Source: Aquicella siphonis (GTDB taxonomy: Bacteria > Pseudomonadota > Gammaproteobacteria > DSM-16500). From it: a stretch of DNA of 64,000 bases. Positions 27,473 through 38,204 of this stretch are shown in pieces (position 1 is the stretch's first letter; the number at the start of each line of letters is the position of its first letter). The translations under genes and the position numbers were made by a program. Location of the stretch: positions 1,488,001-1,552,000 of the forward strand of contig NZ_LR699119.1 of the NCBI RefSeq assembly GCF_902459485.1, in the 5' to 3' direction. The notes under the pieces were generated by a model. It saw only the letters and a list, made by a program, of their open reading frames with translations. It was not told the DNA's origin and searched no databases.

Positions 27473-28867
27473 CTACTGTGTTCTTTTTTGCGTTGATGTT
27501 TTTTTCAGTTCGAACTGCCGGCCCATATCCATTGCCATTAATACGAGTGTGGGCAGCGTATTATTTCCAAAATGCGTCATGGTTGTCAGTGGACCCCAAT
27601 GCTTGTCCAAGAGATTATTTTTGCGTAAATAACCCGCAAGATCAGCCAGCGGCCAGGGCGGATCGCTCAGGAGGAAATCGCGAAATACCTGACTGGCTCG
27701 CAGTTTATCACTTCTGGAAAATGCCAAGGAAAACAGTGACCCAATATACTGTCCTGCGTCAGACTTGAATTCAGGTCCCTCTTCTCTGGATTGATCATAT
27801 GCCTCAAGCAGACACAAAAGATACGCGCGCAAATTACTCTCGCTGGCAAATGCAGGTTTAAATTGTACCAGTTTCGAGAGAATCTGATCCGCATCCTGTA
27901 ATTGCACGCGCTTGAATTCCTCCAGATTTCGATATGACCGCCTCAAGTGAGGCAAATCAATTCCCATGACGATTCGAAATAATTCCGTTCTGCTAATGGC
28001 ATTCATGAAAATTGGCCAGTGATGCCTGGGCAAGTATTCAACCAACAGATTGGATAAATCAAACGGTGATTTTTGGTTGGCAAGCAGATGATCCAGCAAG
28101 CGGGATGTTCCTTCCGCGCCATATGAGGCTGTGACCTGGTAGTGATCGCTTTTCAGTGACTCAAGAAATGCCGCCTTGTACCTGGCGGTGTTTTCATTCA
28201 ACACAAGAGTATCATAATATTCACAGGCCTGCTGTGAGTGTTGGCGGATCATGCGTTCTTCATTGAGAGTCAAATGTTTTTTTAGAGGATAGGGTTTCTG
28301 CCGCAAGCGCGACAGCCGCGAAGCCTGACCTGAAAAAGCATGCGTTCCTGTCATCTGATAGCGGTTTTCAAGATATTGGAAACAGTGTTCCACCGCCAGC
28401 GGCGAATCATCCTCCCCCAGTATAAACTCATGCAGGCGCAAGGCGGACAAGTCACCCTGGCCAGGAAAGACGTGTTCGCTTGAGGTTAGTGTAGGCATCA
28501 GAATGTCATAGACCGGCTTGCTATCCATAACGGATAAGACCGTTGCCAGAATGACACATGATTGACTGACAGCGGTACGCGAAGACAGGGGGTAAACAAG
28601 ATCCGTTTTATCAATTCTCTCCCAGCGCTGTTTCAGAAACTCATAAAACGCCCTCAACGCAGACGGACTGGAATTTTCTTCACAATTCTTGTATTCCACC
28701 AGCAGCCGGCGCAATTGATTGAACGTCAAGTCAGATTCCATTTTTTTAAGAATGGACAAGATGTCACTTGCCTGGGGCTCAGGATTTATAGCGCCGAAAT
28801 GACCGAAGAGAACGTTGAGTTTCTCAGTCAGCTCTGCGACGACATCTCTCACAAGGCGCACCTGCAT
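27473..28867 (-). CDS. Hypothetical protein, paralogue of the upstream repeat protein
   Basis: 464 residues, soluble, no signal peptide, no family recognised. Residues 74-125 (FYEFLKQRWERID to DILMP) match a module present three times in the 605-residue protein encoded upstream. Residues about 348-402 (AYLLCLLEAYDQS, then IGSLF and FRDFLLS) match the C-terminal domain of that protein (ILYCFLEIYSRDR, IASLF, VKKFLLS). The two genes therefore arose by duplication with module gain or loss. A perfect AGGAGG precedes the ATG. The 166-base gap from its paralogue allows a shared transcript. Candidate effector or structural protein; function unknown. Confidence 0.72.
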   Translation of the reverse strand: MQVRLVRDVVAELTEKLNVLFGHFGAINPEPQASDILSILKKMESDLTFNQLRRLLVEYKNCEENSSPSALRAFYEFLKQRWERIDKTDLVYPLSSRTAVSQSCVILATVLSVMDSKPVYDILMPTLTSSEHVFPGQGDLSALRLHEFILGEDDSPLAVEHCFQYLENRYQMTGTHAFSGQASRLSRLRQKPYPLKKHLTLNEERMIRQHSQQACEYYDTLVLNENTARYKAAFLESLKSDHYQVTASYGAEGTSRLLDHLLANQKSPFDLSNLLVEYLPRHHWPIFMNAISRTELFRIVMGIDLPHLRRSYRNLEEFKRVQLQDADQILSKLVQFKPAFASESNLRAYLLCLLEAYDQSREEGPEFKSDAGQYIGSLFSLAFSRSDKLRASQVFRDFLLSDPPWPLADLAGYLRKNNLLDKHWGPLTTMTHFGNNTLPTLVLMAMDMGRQFELKKTSTQKRTQ

Positions 28868-28950
28868 GGCTGCCTCCTCACCATCACAGTCAATTCACAT
28901 CAATCTGTCTTCCATGCCATAAATGTACTATTGCGCTGCATGGGACTTTC

Positions 28951-28988
28951 CGCTGCGGCATTTTTTCAACAGCAGGACTGCCGCAGCG
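28951..28988. repeat. Perfect 10-base inverted repeat between the paralogues
   Basis: CGCTGCGGCA at 28951-28960 is repeated as its exact complement at 28979-28988 around an 18-base spacer. It lies between the two paralogous genes. No T tract follows on the minus strand, so it is not a clear terminator; it may be an mRNA processing or stability hairpin. Confidence 0.6.
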
Positions 28989-29033
28989 AAAACATGACCG
29001 GACATGAAGTGATGAGTGTTCGGCCGTTCAGTC

Positions 29034-30851
29034 TTAATAAACAGCCCGCGCTCGCGCCGTCTCAATGAGCGTTTCATCCGTCGCCTTGCCCGGCAGCCTG
29101 GAAACAGCGAGTCTGATCTGCTCCATAAATCTGACCAGCTTTCCGTCTTCCAGCACAGCCTTGTGCGGATACAATTCTGAACCGGGTGTGTTCAGAACCG
29201 CGTCAAAATCTGACAACCTGGCGCCGCTCAACAGAAATTTCTTGACGGTTTCCACTGCCAGGTTTTTTTGTTTTCCGGTGGGCACAGATGCGAATAGACT
29301 TGCAATCGTCCCGCCCAGAGTAGTATGGTCACTTGCGACGGCGCCGCGATCCCGGGAATAAATTTCAAGGAAACAATACAGGATTGCCTTGCTGCGTGTT
29401 TCATTTTCGTTAAATAATTCCTTGATGTTGAATAAATCCAGCATTGAGGTTTGACCATTCGTCATTAATCTGATGAATGGTTCAAGATCGATATTCTCAA
29501 CATAGCTTTGCCAGTATGACTTATCCAGACCCGTCAATTCCGCCACCAACTCATCCCTGTCTTTCACATCTTGCATTACAGCCGTGCGCAGCCGCTTATT
29601 TGCACTGACCTGATCGAGATCGTGGTGAATAGCCGGTTGCAATAAACGCTGTGGATTTCGGTTCAGATAATTAATTTGATAACCGGTGATGGCAAGATGA
29701 TCCGCCAACACTCTGCAAAACTGATTTGCAGCGGAATGAGATTCCGCGTACGACGCAGCCGTCCCATCAATCAAATGCCACCGTTCTCTGAGGAAACGGA
29801 TAAAAGGTTCTATCGCCGCACCGCCCGGCCTGGGATTTTTCTCAAGGGCATTTTGCAAAAGCCGTCTGGCTGTGCTGAGCGCGCGTCTGGATTCCAGATA
29901 AACCGCCATATCCATATTTTGAATGTTGTCTTTTTCAAGGGCGTTCAACTCATCCAGCAGCCGCGCAGCAAAGAGCCGTATATCCTCGCTTGATTTTTTC
30001 AGCCTGTTTGTAAGAACCTGCGCTTCTTCCGGCATCTGTTCTTCCGCTTTCAGCGTTTTCAGCGTCAGCGCGGTGAGTTGTTCATCATCTCCGCTCCAGC
30101 CAGCCAAGCTGCTTGATGCCGGCACCAATAACTCGTCGGCATTTTGCAGATGCGAGGCATCCTGATTGAACTTCAGCGCATGAAAAACCGCATTTGCTAA
30201 ATATTTGCAAAATACATTGGCACGGGTACCGTCATTCAGCCGATAATCCGCCCGTGACCCTTCGATTATCTTGAATCGCGCCGCCAGAAAATCAATGATG
30301 GATGACAGATTATTCCAGCTGACTGGTTCCTCGGATTGACTCAGTTTTTTCAGTCGTTCTTGCAATTCATCCAGGACAGTCTGTGACTCCAGCGAGGCAA
30401 AAGGTGAATATTCCTGCGCGCGGCTGGTTTGCTGAATTTCCAGCGCAGCCAGGGCTTCTGACGCAAAGACGCGCAGACTGCATACGCTGACCGGCATGAG
30501 AAGATGATTTTTATCGCGCGGTTTATACTGGATCCTGTTCGCAATCAGGATCAGGTTATTCGCCAAAACCTGACAATACCGGCTGGCCAGAGTATCAGGA
30601 TGTGATGAATAAGTCGCGCCGGTCAGAGCCATTTTTTCCCACCGATCGCGCAGGAAACGATAAAACGGCTCCAGGTCAGTCTCAGACAGTATTTCCGCCT
30701 TGGAATCCTGGTATTGCCTCAGCAGCGCAGACAGTTCGCCCACCGTGCGCTGAGATTCCTGCCTGACCGCGGGATCAAGGCCTTGCTGGTTAATATCCTT
30801 CAGCCGCTTGAGTTCATCCTGCAATCCTTTTATCCAATCCTTAATAAGCAT
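29034..30851 (-). CDS. Hypothetical protein with three LLxP modules, PmrA-box promoter
   Basis: 605 residues, soluble, helical, no recognised family. Three copies of a 56-60 residue module lie at about 63-120, 185-244 and 350-406. Each begins F-x-x-F-L-x-x-R-W or a variant, has A-x-x-[FY]-C-x-x-LA in the middle and ends L-L-x-P. A C-terminal domain (about 488-543) is shared with the downstream paralogue. The frame is open to a TTG at 30902, but the ATG at 30851 has an AGGAGG site 10 bases upstream. A near-perfect PmrA-type box lies 121 bases before the start. With that promoter, a secreted effector is the leading guess, without direct proof. Confidence 0.74.
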   Translation of the reverse strand: MLIKDWIKGLQDELKRLKDINQQGLDPAVRQESQRTVGELSALLRQYQDSKAEILSETDLEPFYRFLRDRWEKMALTGATYSSHPDTLASRYCQVLANNLILIANRIQYKPRDKNHLLMPVSVCSLRVFASEALAALEIQQTSRAQEYSPFASLESQTVLDELQERLKKLSQSEEPVSWNNLSSIIDFLAARFKIIEGSRADYRLNDGTRANVFCKYLANAVFHALKFNQDASHLQNADELLVPASSSLAGWSGDDEQLTALTLKTLKAEEQMPEEAQVLTNRLKKSSEDIRLFAARLLDELNALEKDNIQNMDMAVYLESRRALSTARRLLQNALEKNPRPGGAAIEPFIRFLRERWHLIDGTAASYAESHSAANQFCRVLADHLAITGYQINYLNRNPQRLLQPAIHHDLDQVSANKRLRTAVMQDVKDRDELVAELTGLDKSYWQSYVENIDLEPFIRLMTNGQTSMLDLFNIKELFNENETRSKAILYCFLEIYSRDRGAVASDHTTLGGTIASLFASVPTGKQKNLAVETVKKFLLSGARLSDFDAVLNTPGSELYPHKAVLEDGKLVRFMEQIRLAVSRLPGKATDETLIETARARAVY

Positions 30852-30947
30852 AGCAAACAATCCTCCTGATTGATTTATGAAGACTTTACCTGACTTCACC
30901 AAGATAAAGATAATTTCTTAAGGATTTATTAAATGCCAATCGAAATG

Positions 30948-30987
30948 ATTTTATGACAATTTTATGACAATTTAAGAAAACCTTAAC
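30948..30987 (-). promoter_or_regulatory. PmrA-type box and promoter of the 605-residue protein
   Basis: On the minus strand 30987-30972 reads GTTAAGGTTTTCTTAA. It matches the Legionella/Coxiella PmrA consensus (cTTAA, 2 bases, TT, 2 bases, cTTAA) at every position but the first. A -10-like TAAAAT lies at 30953-30948, 18 bases after the box, so the box overlaps the -35 position. An 11-base motif (TTTTATGACAA) is repeated in tandem at 30950-30970 inside the spacer. Both the box and its position suggest activation by a PmrA-type regulator such as the one encoded at 23648. Confidence 0.65.
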
Positions 30988-31017
30988 TTTATAGGTTCAT
31001 GATGTAATAAGTGTTTG

Positions 31018-31134
31018 CAAGCATGCTGTCTTGGCCGATGTGTACTCCTGTGAGGGGAGCCGTTTCCCGCAGTAGGGAAACATGAAGTCGGGTGGCGGTT
31101 GTAAGCCGCGGCTGTCACTGTCACCCTGCTTTTT
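31018..31134 (+). ncRNA. Structured leader RNA with terminator-like end, riboswitch-like
   Basis: Between the divergent genes starting at 30851 and 31207 the plus strand holds several hairpins. CTCC/GGAG pairs around 31046-31059, GTTTCCC/GGGAAAC is perfect at 31062-31068 with 31075-31081, and GGGTGGC/GTCACCC lies at 31090-31096 with 31120-31126, followed by a T run at 31130-31134. AGTAGGGAA, CGGTTGTAA and GTCACTG recall conserved pieces of cobalamin riboswitches, but several core elements are not evident. It could be a variant riboswitch, an attenuator or a small RNA. Confidence 0.35.
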
Positions 31135-31206
31135 ATCCGTTCTTTTCCTGAATACCCTTGACCCGGTCATTGTCTGACTTCAGAATGTGAATTCCCTCTC
31201 GCAGAA

Positions 31207-32175
31207 ATGGATTTTTTTATGCAACGGATTGTTTTGTTCGCTCTGTTTTCGACCTTGTTCGCTACAATTCTATCCCACCCGGCATCGGCAGAATTCCCGC
31301 AAAAAAGAATTAACCGTGTGATTTATGTCACGCTGGATGGAGTGCGCTGGCAGGATGTGTACCTTGATCGCAGTCATTTTGCCAAAATATGGACATTATA
31401 TGCTCCCAGATTATCGTTTTATGGCGAGCCAGGCAGTCACACCACCATGTCAGCGGCTTCCATACCCGTCAGTCTGCCTTCTTACCAAAGTCAAATGTCC
31501 GGCTCCGTCCAGCCTTGCACTGATAATGAATGCGGGCGCATCCGGGTACAAACACTGCCAGAATATCTCATCAACCGGCTGCATTTCGCCAAACAGGATG
31601 TCGCCATTTTCTCTTCCTGGCCGGAAGTAGCTTATGCAGCAGAATCAAAACCAGGCACAGCTTATTGCAATGCCGGCAACCTTCCCGTGACCGACCCCGT
31701 CTCGCACCGGCCCGATGAAGTCATGGCAGCGCTCAACCATCAGCAGGACCTGGATCATCCCGGCTACAAACCTAACCGTTATGATAAATATACCTTCGCT
31801 CAGGCATTGCATTATCTTGAGAAATACCATCCCCGGTTTCTCTGGATATCCCTGGTCAATGCTGATGACGAAGCGCATTTTCAAAATCTCCAGCATTATC
31901 ACCGGATGCTGTCATATTATGACGATGCGCTGAATGGACTGTTCAAGACATTGAAATCCATGCGTCTGGATGACAGCACGATGGTGATAGTCACCACGGA
32001 TCACGGCCGGGGAAATAATGAAAACTGGACGACACACGGAAAAGACTATCCGGAATCCAGCCGTACCTGGGCGTTCGTGATGAACGGCAAACTTGCGCCA
32101 ACGAAGCGTGAGCGGGATACCGATCACTACGACACCCTGTCTATCCGCCCGGCGATAGAACAAGTCTTCTCATGA
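31207..32175 (+). CDS. Secreted alkaline-phosphatase-superfamily hydrolase
   Basis: 322 residues. A signal peptide (about 1-28, ending PASAEF) is followed by a compact alkaline-phosphatase/nucleotide-pyrophosphatase/sulfatase fold. The first metal-binding Asp is in YVTLDGVRWQD, a likely nucleophile region is SIPVSLPSYQSQMSG, and the late metal ligands are in VTTDHGRGNNENWTTHGKD. The substrate is unknown; phosphodiesters or phosphonate/sulfate esters are possible. It would act in the periplasm or outside. A structured RNA lies upstream. Start ATG at 31207 (a second at 31219) without a strong ribosome-binding site. Confidence 0.75.
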   Translation: MDFFMQRIVLFALFSTLFATILSHPASAEFPQKRINRVIYVTLDGVRWQDVYLDRSHFAKIWTLYAPRLSFYGEPGSHTTMSAASIPVSLPSYQSQMSGSVQPCTDNECGRIRVQTLPEYLINRLHFAKQDVAIFSSWPEVAYAAESKPGTAYCNAGNLPVTDPVSHRPDEVMAALNHQQDLDHPGYKPNRYDKYTFAQALHYLEKYHPRFLWISLVNADDEAHFQNLQHYHRMLSYYDDALNGLFKTLKSMRLDDSTMVIVTTDHGRGNNENWTTHGKDYPESSRTWAFVMNGKLAPTKRERDTDHYDTLSIRPAIEQVFS

Positions 32176-32187
32176 CCACGGATAGAA

Positions 32188-33528
32188 TCATTTTCCTTTT
32201 TTATCCAGCCCCCTGAGATAGGCCAGCCGCTCGGCAATCTTTGATTCCAGGCCTCGATTAACCGGATGATAATAAGTCTGTTTCGCCAATTCCTCAGGAA
32301 AATACTCCTCACCCGCGGCATAGGCATCCGGCTCATCATGCGCATATCGATAATCCTTGCCATATCCCAAGTTTTTCATCAATTTCGTCGGCGCATTGCG
32401 TATATGCAGCGGCACTTCCAGCGAACCGTGTTCTTTTGCGTCACGCATCGCGGCGCCAAACGCTGTATAAATCGCATTGCTTTTGGGCGCGCAAGCCAGA
32501 TACACAACCGCCTGGGCGATGGTTAACTCTCCTTCAGGTGAGCCCAGCCGCTCATAAACCTCACAAGCCTGAATGGCAAGTTCCAGCGCGCGCGGATCAG
32601 CCAGGCCAATGTCTTCGCTCGCCATGCGCACAGCGCGCCTTGCGATATAGAGCGGGTCACATCCTCCGTCCAGCATGCGGCACAGCCAATATAAAGCCGC
32701 ATCCGGCGCAGACCCGCGCACGGATTTATGCAAGGCGGAAATCTGGTCATAAAAGGCTTCACCCTGCTTGTCAAAACGACGCAGGTTCACCTGCATCACT
32801 TCTGCCAGCAATTCTTTTGTCACAATCAATCCCTGGTCATGATCCTGGACCAGATCTGACAATATCTCCAGCAGATTCAATACTTGACGCGCGTCCCCAT
32901 CCGCCGCACGCACCAGAAGCCGCTGTAACTCGTCTGGAAAATCCAGCTTCAGTCTGCCCAGTCCGCGTTCCTTATCCTGGAGAGCTGCTTTCAATACTGT
33001 TATCAGTTCTTCTTCAGACAATCGTTTTAATACATAGACCCGCGTGCGCGACAAGAGCGCGCCGTTTAATTCGAATGACGGATTTTCCGTCGTGGCGCCG
33101 ATCAGAATAAACGTTCCATCTTCCACAAATGGTAAAAAAACATCTTGCTGCGCCTTGTTAAAACGATGAACTTCGTCGATGAACAAAATAGTAGCCTGAT
33201 GATTTTCCTTTCTTGCCGTTTTGGCTTCCTCTACCACCTTCCGAATATCCTTGACCCCGGAAAAAATCGCTGACAGACGTTCAAAACGCGCCTGCGTCTT
33301 GTCCGCCATTAATTGCGCCAGAGTGGTCTTGCCCGTGCCGGGCGGCCCCCACAAGATCATCGAATGTAATATGCCTTGTTCAATCGCCCGTCTTAAGGGT
33401 TTTCCTGGACCCAGCAAATGCGTCTGCCCTGAAAATTCATCCAGTGATTTTGGACGCATCCGGGTCGCGAGGGGTTGAAAAGACTCAGCAGCGGCATTGT
33501 CATTTTTTATGCGTTTCATCGATGACAT
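32188..33528 (-). CDS. rarA: Replication-associated recombination protein RarA (MgsA)
   Basis: 446-residue AAA+ ATPase of the RarA/WRNIP1 family acting at stalled replication forks. It has Walker [14 protein letters not shown], Walker [17 protein letters not shown], sensor 1 [12 protein letters not shown], and the C-terminal tetramerisation domain with the YxP tail ([12 protein letters not shown]). Two ATGs (33528 and 33519) are both plausible. The 5' end overlaps lolA by up to 29 bases, as in the conserved ftsK-lolA-rarA operon. Confidence 0.95.
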   Translation of the reverse strand: MSSMKRIKNDNAAAESFQPLATRMRPKSLDEFSGQTHLLGPGKPLRRAIEQGILHSMILWGPPGTGKTTLAQLMADKTQARFERLSAIFSGVKDIRKVVEEAKTARKENHQATILFIDEVHRFNKAQQDVFLPFVEDGTFILIGATTENPSFELNGALLSRTRVYVLKRLSEEELITVLKAALQDKERGLGRLKLDFPDELQRLLVRAADGDARQVLNLLEILSDLVQDHDQGLIVTKELLAEVMQVNLRRFDKQGEAFYDQISALHKSVRGSAPDAALYWLCRMLDGGCDPLYIARRAVRMASEDIGLADPRALELAIQACEVYERLGSPEGELTIAQAVVYLACAPKSNAIYTAFGAAMRDAKEHGSLEVPLHIRNAPTKLMKNLGYGKDYRYAHDEPDAYAAGEEYFPEELAKQTYYHPVNRGLESKIAERLAYLRGLDKKGK

Positions 33529-34147
33529 CTACTTTTGAAGAAGGCTTGAATGTAAACAGCGATGAAGCCAGGCTGACATTCATTTGAATTTTTTGAAACT
33601 GAACGACAGTGGTATGGCCCAGATTATCCTGCAGCCGCATTTCACGGATTTGTTTTTTCACAAACCCCATTTGAATGGATTCAAACATATTATCTGATTT
33701 CTTTTTGGGGATAAGAGAAAACCAGCGCCATTCCGGTGAGCCGCGCTGTATGGATTTCACTGTGAAATCTTTTTCCAGACCGAGATTATCATGACTTAGC
33801 AGCAGAGCGGGCGTTTCGCCGGTTGTTTTAGACAGCGAACGTATGGTGACCTGCTCCAGATCGGGATCATAAATCCAGAGTTTGGACTGGTTGGCAATAA
33901 TTAACTGCGGAATAGGCTTGGTCACCTCCCAGCGAAACTTTCCTGGACGCTGCATCGCCATCTGTCCATAGGACTTTTGCGTGACTTTCCCCTGGTTGTC
34001 GTAAGTCGTTTGCGTAAAGCTGGCGCGCATGCTTTGCACAGAATTCAACAGATCGGATAAATCCGCTGAAAAACTGTCAGCATGAGCCGACACAGCCCAA
34101 AAGAACAGGAATAATGCGCACACACGATATATAAAAGATTGTTTCAT
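33500..34147 (-). CDS. lolA: Outer-membrane lipoprotein carrier LolA
   Basis: 215-residue periplasmic chaperone that ferries lipoproteins from LolCDE to LolB. A signal peptide ends at [26 protein letters not shown] and [11 protein letters not shown] are family hallmarks lining the lipid-binding barrel. It lies between ftsK and rarA, the classical order. Confidence 0.94.
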   Translation of the reverse strand: MKQSFIYRVCALFLFFWAVSAHADSFSADLSDLLNSVQSMRASFTQTTYDNQGKVTQKSYGQMAMQRPGKFRWEVTKPIPQLIIANQSKLWIYDPDLEQVTIRSLSKTTGETPALLLSHDNLGLEKDFTVKSIQRGSPEWRWFSLIPKKKSDNMFESIQMGFVKKQIREMRLQDNLGHTTVVQFQKIQMNVSLASSLFTFKPSSKVDVIDETHKK

Positions 34148-34212
34148 ATAAACCTCATGGTGACCCGGTCTAATTGATATGACGTCAAGCCTTATTCAGC
34201 AAAGCCGCTGTT

Positions 34213-36537
34213 TCAATCCATGGGCGGCCCGGCCGCCAGCACTTCCCTCGCACCGCTATTATCCATGGTGCTGACCACACCCGCCGATTCCATTTCTTCC
34301 ATGATACGCGCCGCGCGGTTATAGCCTATGCGTAAACGGCGCTGAACCAGTGAGATGGAAGCCCGCCTGCTTTCAGTCACGATACGCACGGCTTCATCAT
34401 ATAAAGGATCTGCTTCCCCGGCGCCCTGGCCTTCCCCGCCGCCAGTCTCGCCAGCTTCATCAGTCACCTCATACAGATACTCCGGTTCCCCGCAGCTGCG
34501 CCACGCCGCGACAACACGGTGGACTTCTTCATCCGCCACATAAGCACCATGAACGCGAATAGGCACACCTGCTCCCGGCGGCAAGTATAACATATCGCCG
34601 TGCCCAAGAAGCTGCTCAGCGCCCTGCTGATCAAGAATGGTACGGGAATCAATACGAGAAGAAACCTGAAATGCGACACGTGTAGGGATATTTGCCTTGA
34701 TTAATCCTGTGATGACATCCACCGAAGGGCGTTGAGTGGCAATGATCAGATGAATGCCTGCCGCACGCGCCTTTTGCGCTATACGCGCAATCAGGTCTTC
34801 CACTTTCTTGCCGACGACCATCATCATGTCAGCCAGCTCATCCACCACAACCACGATCAGAGGCAAAGGTTCCAGTTGTTCTTTTGCGGATTCAGAATCC
34901 GTTACTAGCGTTCCCGGCAGCGGGATAGGCTGGCCCTGCTTGATGGCATCGCTGACTTTCTGGTTATAGCCGGCAATATTACGCACACCCAATGACGCCA
35001 TCAGCCGATAGCGCTTGTCCATTTCAGCCACGCACCAGCGCAAGGCATTGGCAGCATCTTTCATATCGGTGATAACAGGCGTCAGCAGATGCGGAATGCC
35101 GTCATAAACAGACAGTTCCAACATCTTGGGATCAATCATGATAAAACGCAGCTGCTCAGGGGTTGATTTGAATAGCATACTTAACAACATGGCATTCAGG
35201 CTGACAGATTTGCCCGAGCCCGTCGTGCCCGCGACCAGCAGATGCGGCATTTTGGTCAAGTCCACCACGACGGGATTTCCTGAAATATCTTTCCCTAACA
35301 CCAGACTGACAGGTGAACGGGATTGAGCATAGCGCTGCGATTCAATGATGTCGCGCAACGTCACCAGCTCACGGTTTTCGTTCGGTATTTCCAGGCCTAT
35401 TACGGACTTGCCCGGGATGACTTCGACCACGCGTACGCTGACAGCAGAAAGAGAGCGCGCGATATCTTTAGCGAGCCCCGTGATCTTGCTCACCTTGATG
35501 CCTGGCGCAAGGTCAAGTTCAAATCGGGTAATGACCGGCCCAGGCAATACCGCCACCACCTTTGCTTCCACGCCAAAATCCGAGAGGCGCTGCTCTACCA
35601 ACTGTGACAATTCATCAAAGGTGATATTTGAAAACGGTTTTTCAGCCGCCTGCGCGGAAGTATTCAATAAGGTAAACGGCGGCAGGCTGCCCGGCTCCAG
35701 TTTGATTCCGGCATCCACCGCGATTTTCTTTTTCTCCCTGCGCGGCTCCAGCTTAGGTACCACCACGGGAACAGGCGGTTTGGTTACCGGAATGTTTTCG
35801 GGTCCATCGGCTAGCAAAGGCTCCGCGCGCGCAACCCGCCTCGGTGCGGGCGGCGCTGGTTCAGACTTGTCTGTTCCGGTTCTTTCGCGCAGTGCAGCAA
35901 GCAACAACCGGCACCGCGTTAGCAGATAACTCCAGTATTGATATGCCTTGGCGCCGACTGACTCCACTACCCACAGCCAGGATAATCCTGTTACCAGCGT
36001 GATACCGCAAAGCAGGGTGGTCAGAAATAAGAGTGAACTGCCGGCCTTGTTAAAAAGGAGAGACAATCCCGTCCCCAATAAATCCCCTATGATACCGCCT
36101 GAATCAGCAGGCCAGTGCGTCCTGGAGTTAAAATAGAAGCTTACCAGGCCGCAGCAACTGGATACGAACAATATCCACCCCAGTGATTTGAACACCCACT
36201 CATGAGACTTCCTGGGTGCTTCGTCGCGCTCCTGAACGCCTAACCAGCTGGATAACACCATCAGGAAAGGAAACAGATAGGCAACCACACCAAACAGGGA
36301 AAGAAAGATGTCAGCCAGCCAGGCTCCAACCCGGCCTCCCCAGTTTTCAATCCGCTTCCCCAACCCCGTGCTGGACCAGCCCGGATCAGTGGAATGATAG
36401 GTCAAGAGTGAAATGAGGAGAAAAACGGCGCAGGCAACCAACACCAGAAACAGCCCTTCCCGTAAACGATGGCGCATTTGTGAAGACAGCGGTTTGCGCT
36501 TTTTGTTATCAACTGCCTGTTTATAACGATTTTTCAT
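34213..36537 (-). CDS. ftsK: DNA translocase FtsK
   Basis: 774 residues. An N-terminal membrane domain with four to five segments (about 25-200) anchors it at the septum. A short Pro/Arg-rich linker follows, then the motor with Walker [13 protein letters not shown] and Walker [14 protein letters not shown], and the C-terminal gamma winged helix ([20 protein letters not shown]) that reads KOPS sites. The linker is much shorter than in E. coli FtsK (1329 residues), the usual compact form. It couples chromosome dimer resolution to division. Confidence 0.96.
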   Translation of the reverse strand: MKNRYKQAVDNKKRKPLSSQMRHRLREGLFLVLVACAVFLLISLLTYHSTDPGWSSTGLGKRIENWGGRVGAWLADIFLSLFGVVAYLFPFLMVLSSWLGVQERDEAPRKSHEWVFKSLGWILFVSSCCGLVSFYFNSRTHWPADSGGIIGDLLGTGLSLLFNKAGSSLLFLTTLLCGITLVTGLSWLWVVESVGAKAYQYWSYLLTRCRLLLAALRERTGTDKSEPAPPAPRRVARAEPLLADGPENIPVTKPPVPVVVPKLEPRREKKKIAVDAGIKLEPGSLPPFTLLNTSAQAAEKPFSNITFDELSQLVEQRLSDFGVEAKVVAVLPGPVITRFELDLAPGIKVSKITGLAKDIARSLSAVSVRVVEVIPGKSVIGLEIPNENRELVTLRDIIESQRYAQSRSPVSLVLGKDISGNPVVVDLTKMPHLLVAGTTGSGKSVSLNAMLLSMLFKSTPEQLRFIMIDPKMLELSVYDGIPHLLTPVITDMKDAANALRWCVAEMDKRYRLMASLGVRNIAGYNQKVSDAIKQGQPIPLPGTLVTDSESAKEQLEPLPLIVVVVDELADMMMVVGKKVEDLIARIAQKARAAGIHLIIATQRPSVDVITGLIKANIPTRVAFQVSSRIDSRTILDQQGAEQLLGHGDMLYLPPGAGVPIRVHGAYVADEEVHRVVAAWRSCGEPEYLYEVTDEAGETGGGEGQGAGEADPLYDEAVRIVTESRRASISLVQRRLRIGYNRAARIMEEMESAGVVSTMDNSGAREVLAAGPPMD

Positions 36538-36562
36538 ATTATTAAATGTTTACCCGTCCTGA

Positions 36563-37708
<1,146 letters not shown>

Positions 37709-37736
37709 TGGCTATTCCCTAAGTCCAGGCCTGGGA

Positions 37737-37742
37737 TATAAT
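37737..37742 (+). promoter_or_regulatory. -10 hexamer for infA
   Basis: A perfect TATAAT 34 bases before the infA ATG and just past the trxB stop. No good -35 at 17 bases was found, so the promoter call is tentative. Confidence 0.4.
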
Positions 37743-37775
37743 GATTAATCTACATAAAATTTGAGATGGAGAAAA

Positions 37776-38036
37776 ATGGCAAAAGAAGAACAAATCGAGA
37801 TGGAAGGCACCGTCATTGATGCCTTGCCGAATACCATGTTCAGGGTACAACTGGATAACGGACACGTTGTCCTCGCTCACATATCCGGAAAAATGCGTAA
37901 AAATTACATCCGCATTCTTAAAGGCGACAAAGTGACTGTTGAAATGACCCCGTACGACTTATCCAAAGGCCGCATCACGTTCCGCCATAAAGAAGGCGGC
38001 CCCAGACCTCCAGCCCCTTCCGAGAAAGAAGAATAA
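37776..38036 (+). CDS. infA: Translation initiation factor IF-1
   Basis: 86 residues; S1/OB-fold protein that occupies the 30S A site during initiation. [39 protein letters not shown] and [10 protein letters not shown] are nearly invariant IF-1 blocks. The C-terminus carries a short Pro/Glu-rich extension beyond the usual 72 residues. The upstream in-frame start at 37761 is rejected because the ATG at 37776 has a GGAG ribosome-binding site. Confidence 0.97.
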   Translation: MAKEEQIEMEGTVIDALPNTMFRVQLDNGHVVLAHISGKMRKNYIRILKGDKVTVEMTPYDLSKGRITFRHKEGGPRPPAPSEKEE

Positions 38037-38204
38037 TCGTTGCTGTCAGACTGATATCCCTATCAGACCCGGACAACTCCAGGCTTCAGGTTTAATACGT
38101 CTCGCGGCCTGGTTCTTGTTCCGGGCAATGACTTTTTCTCATTGTCAATTTGCCTCCTGTTTATTATAGTGAGTAACCGCAGCACCATAGCAATAGGCCC
38201 AGGA

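Noticed and set aside
32436-33110. 224-residue plus-strand frame inside rarA
   Set aside because: Antisense shadow of RarA, with Pro/Arg/His-rich composition and no conserved motif.
35345-35929. 194-residue plus-strand frame inside ftsK
   Set aside because: Antisense shadow of the conserved FtsK motor, with Ser/Arg-rich composition typical of such shadows.
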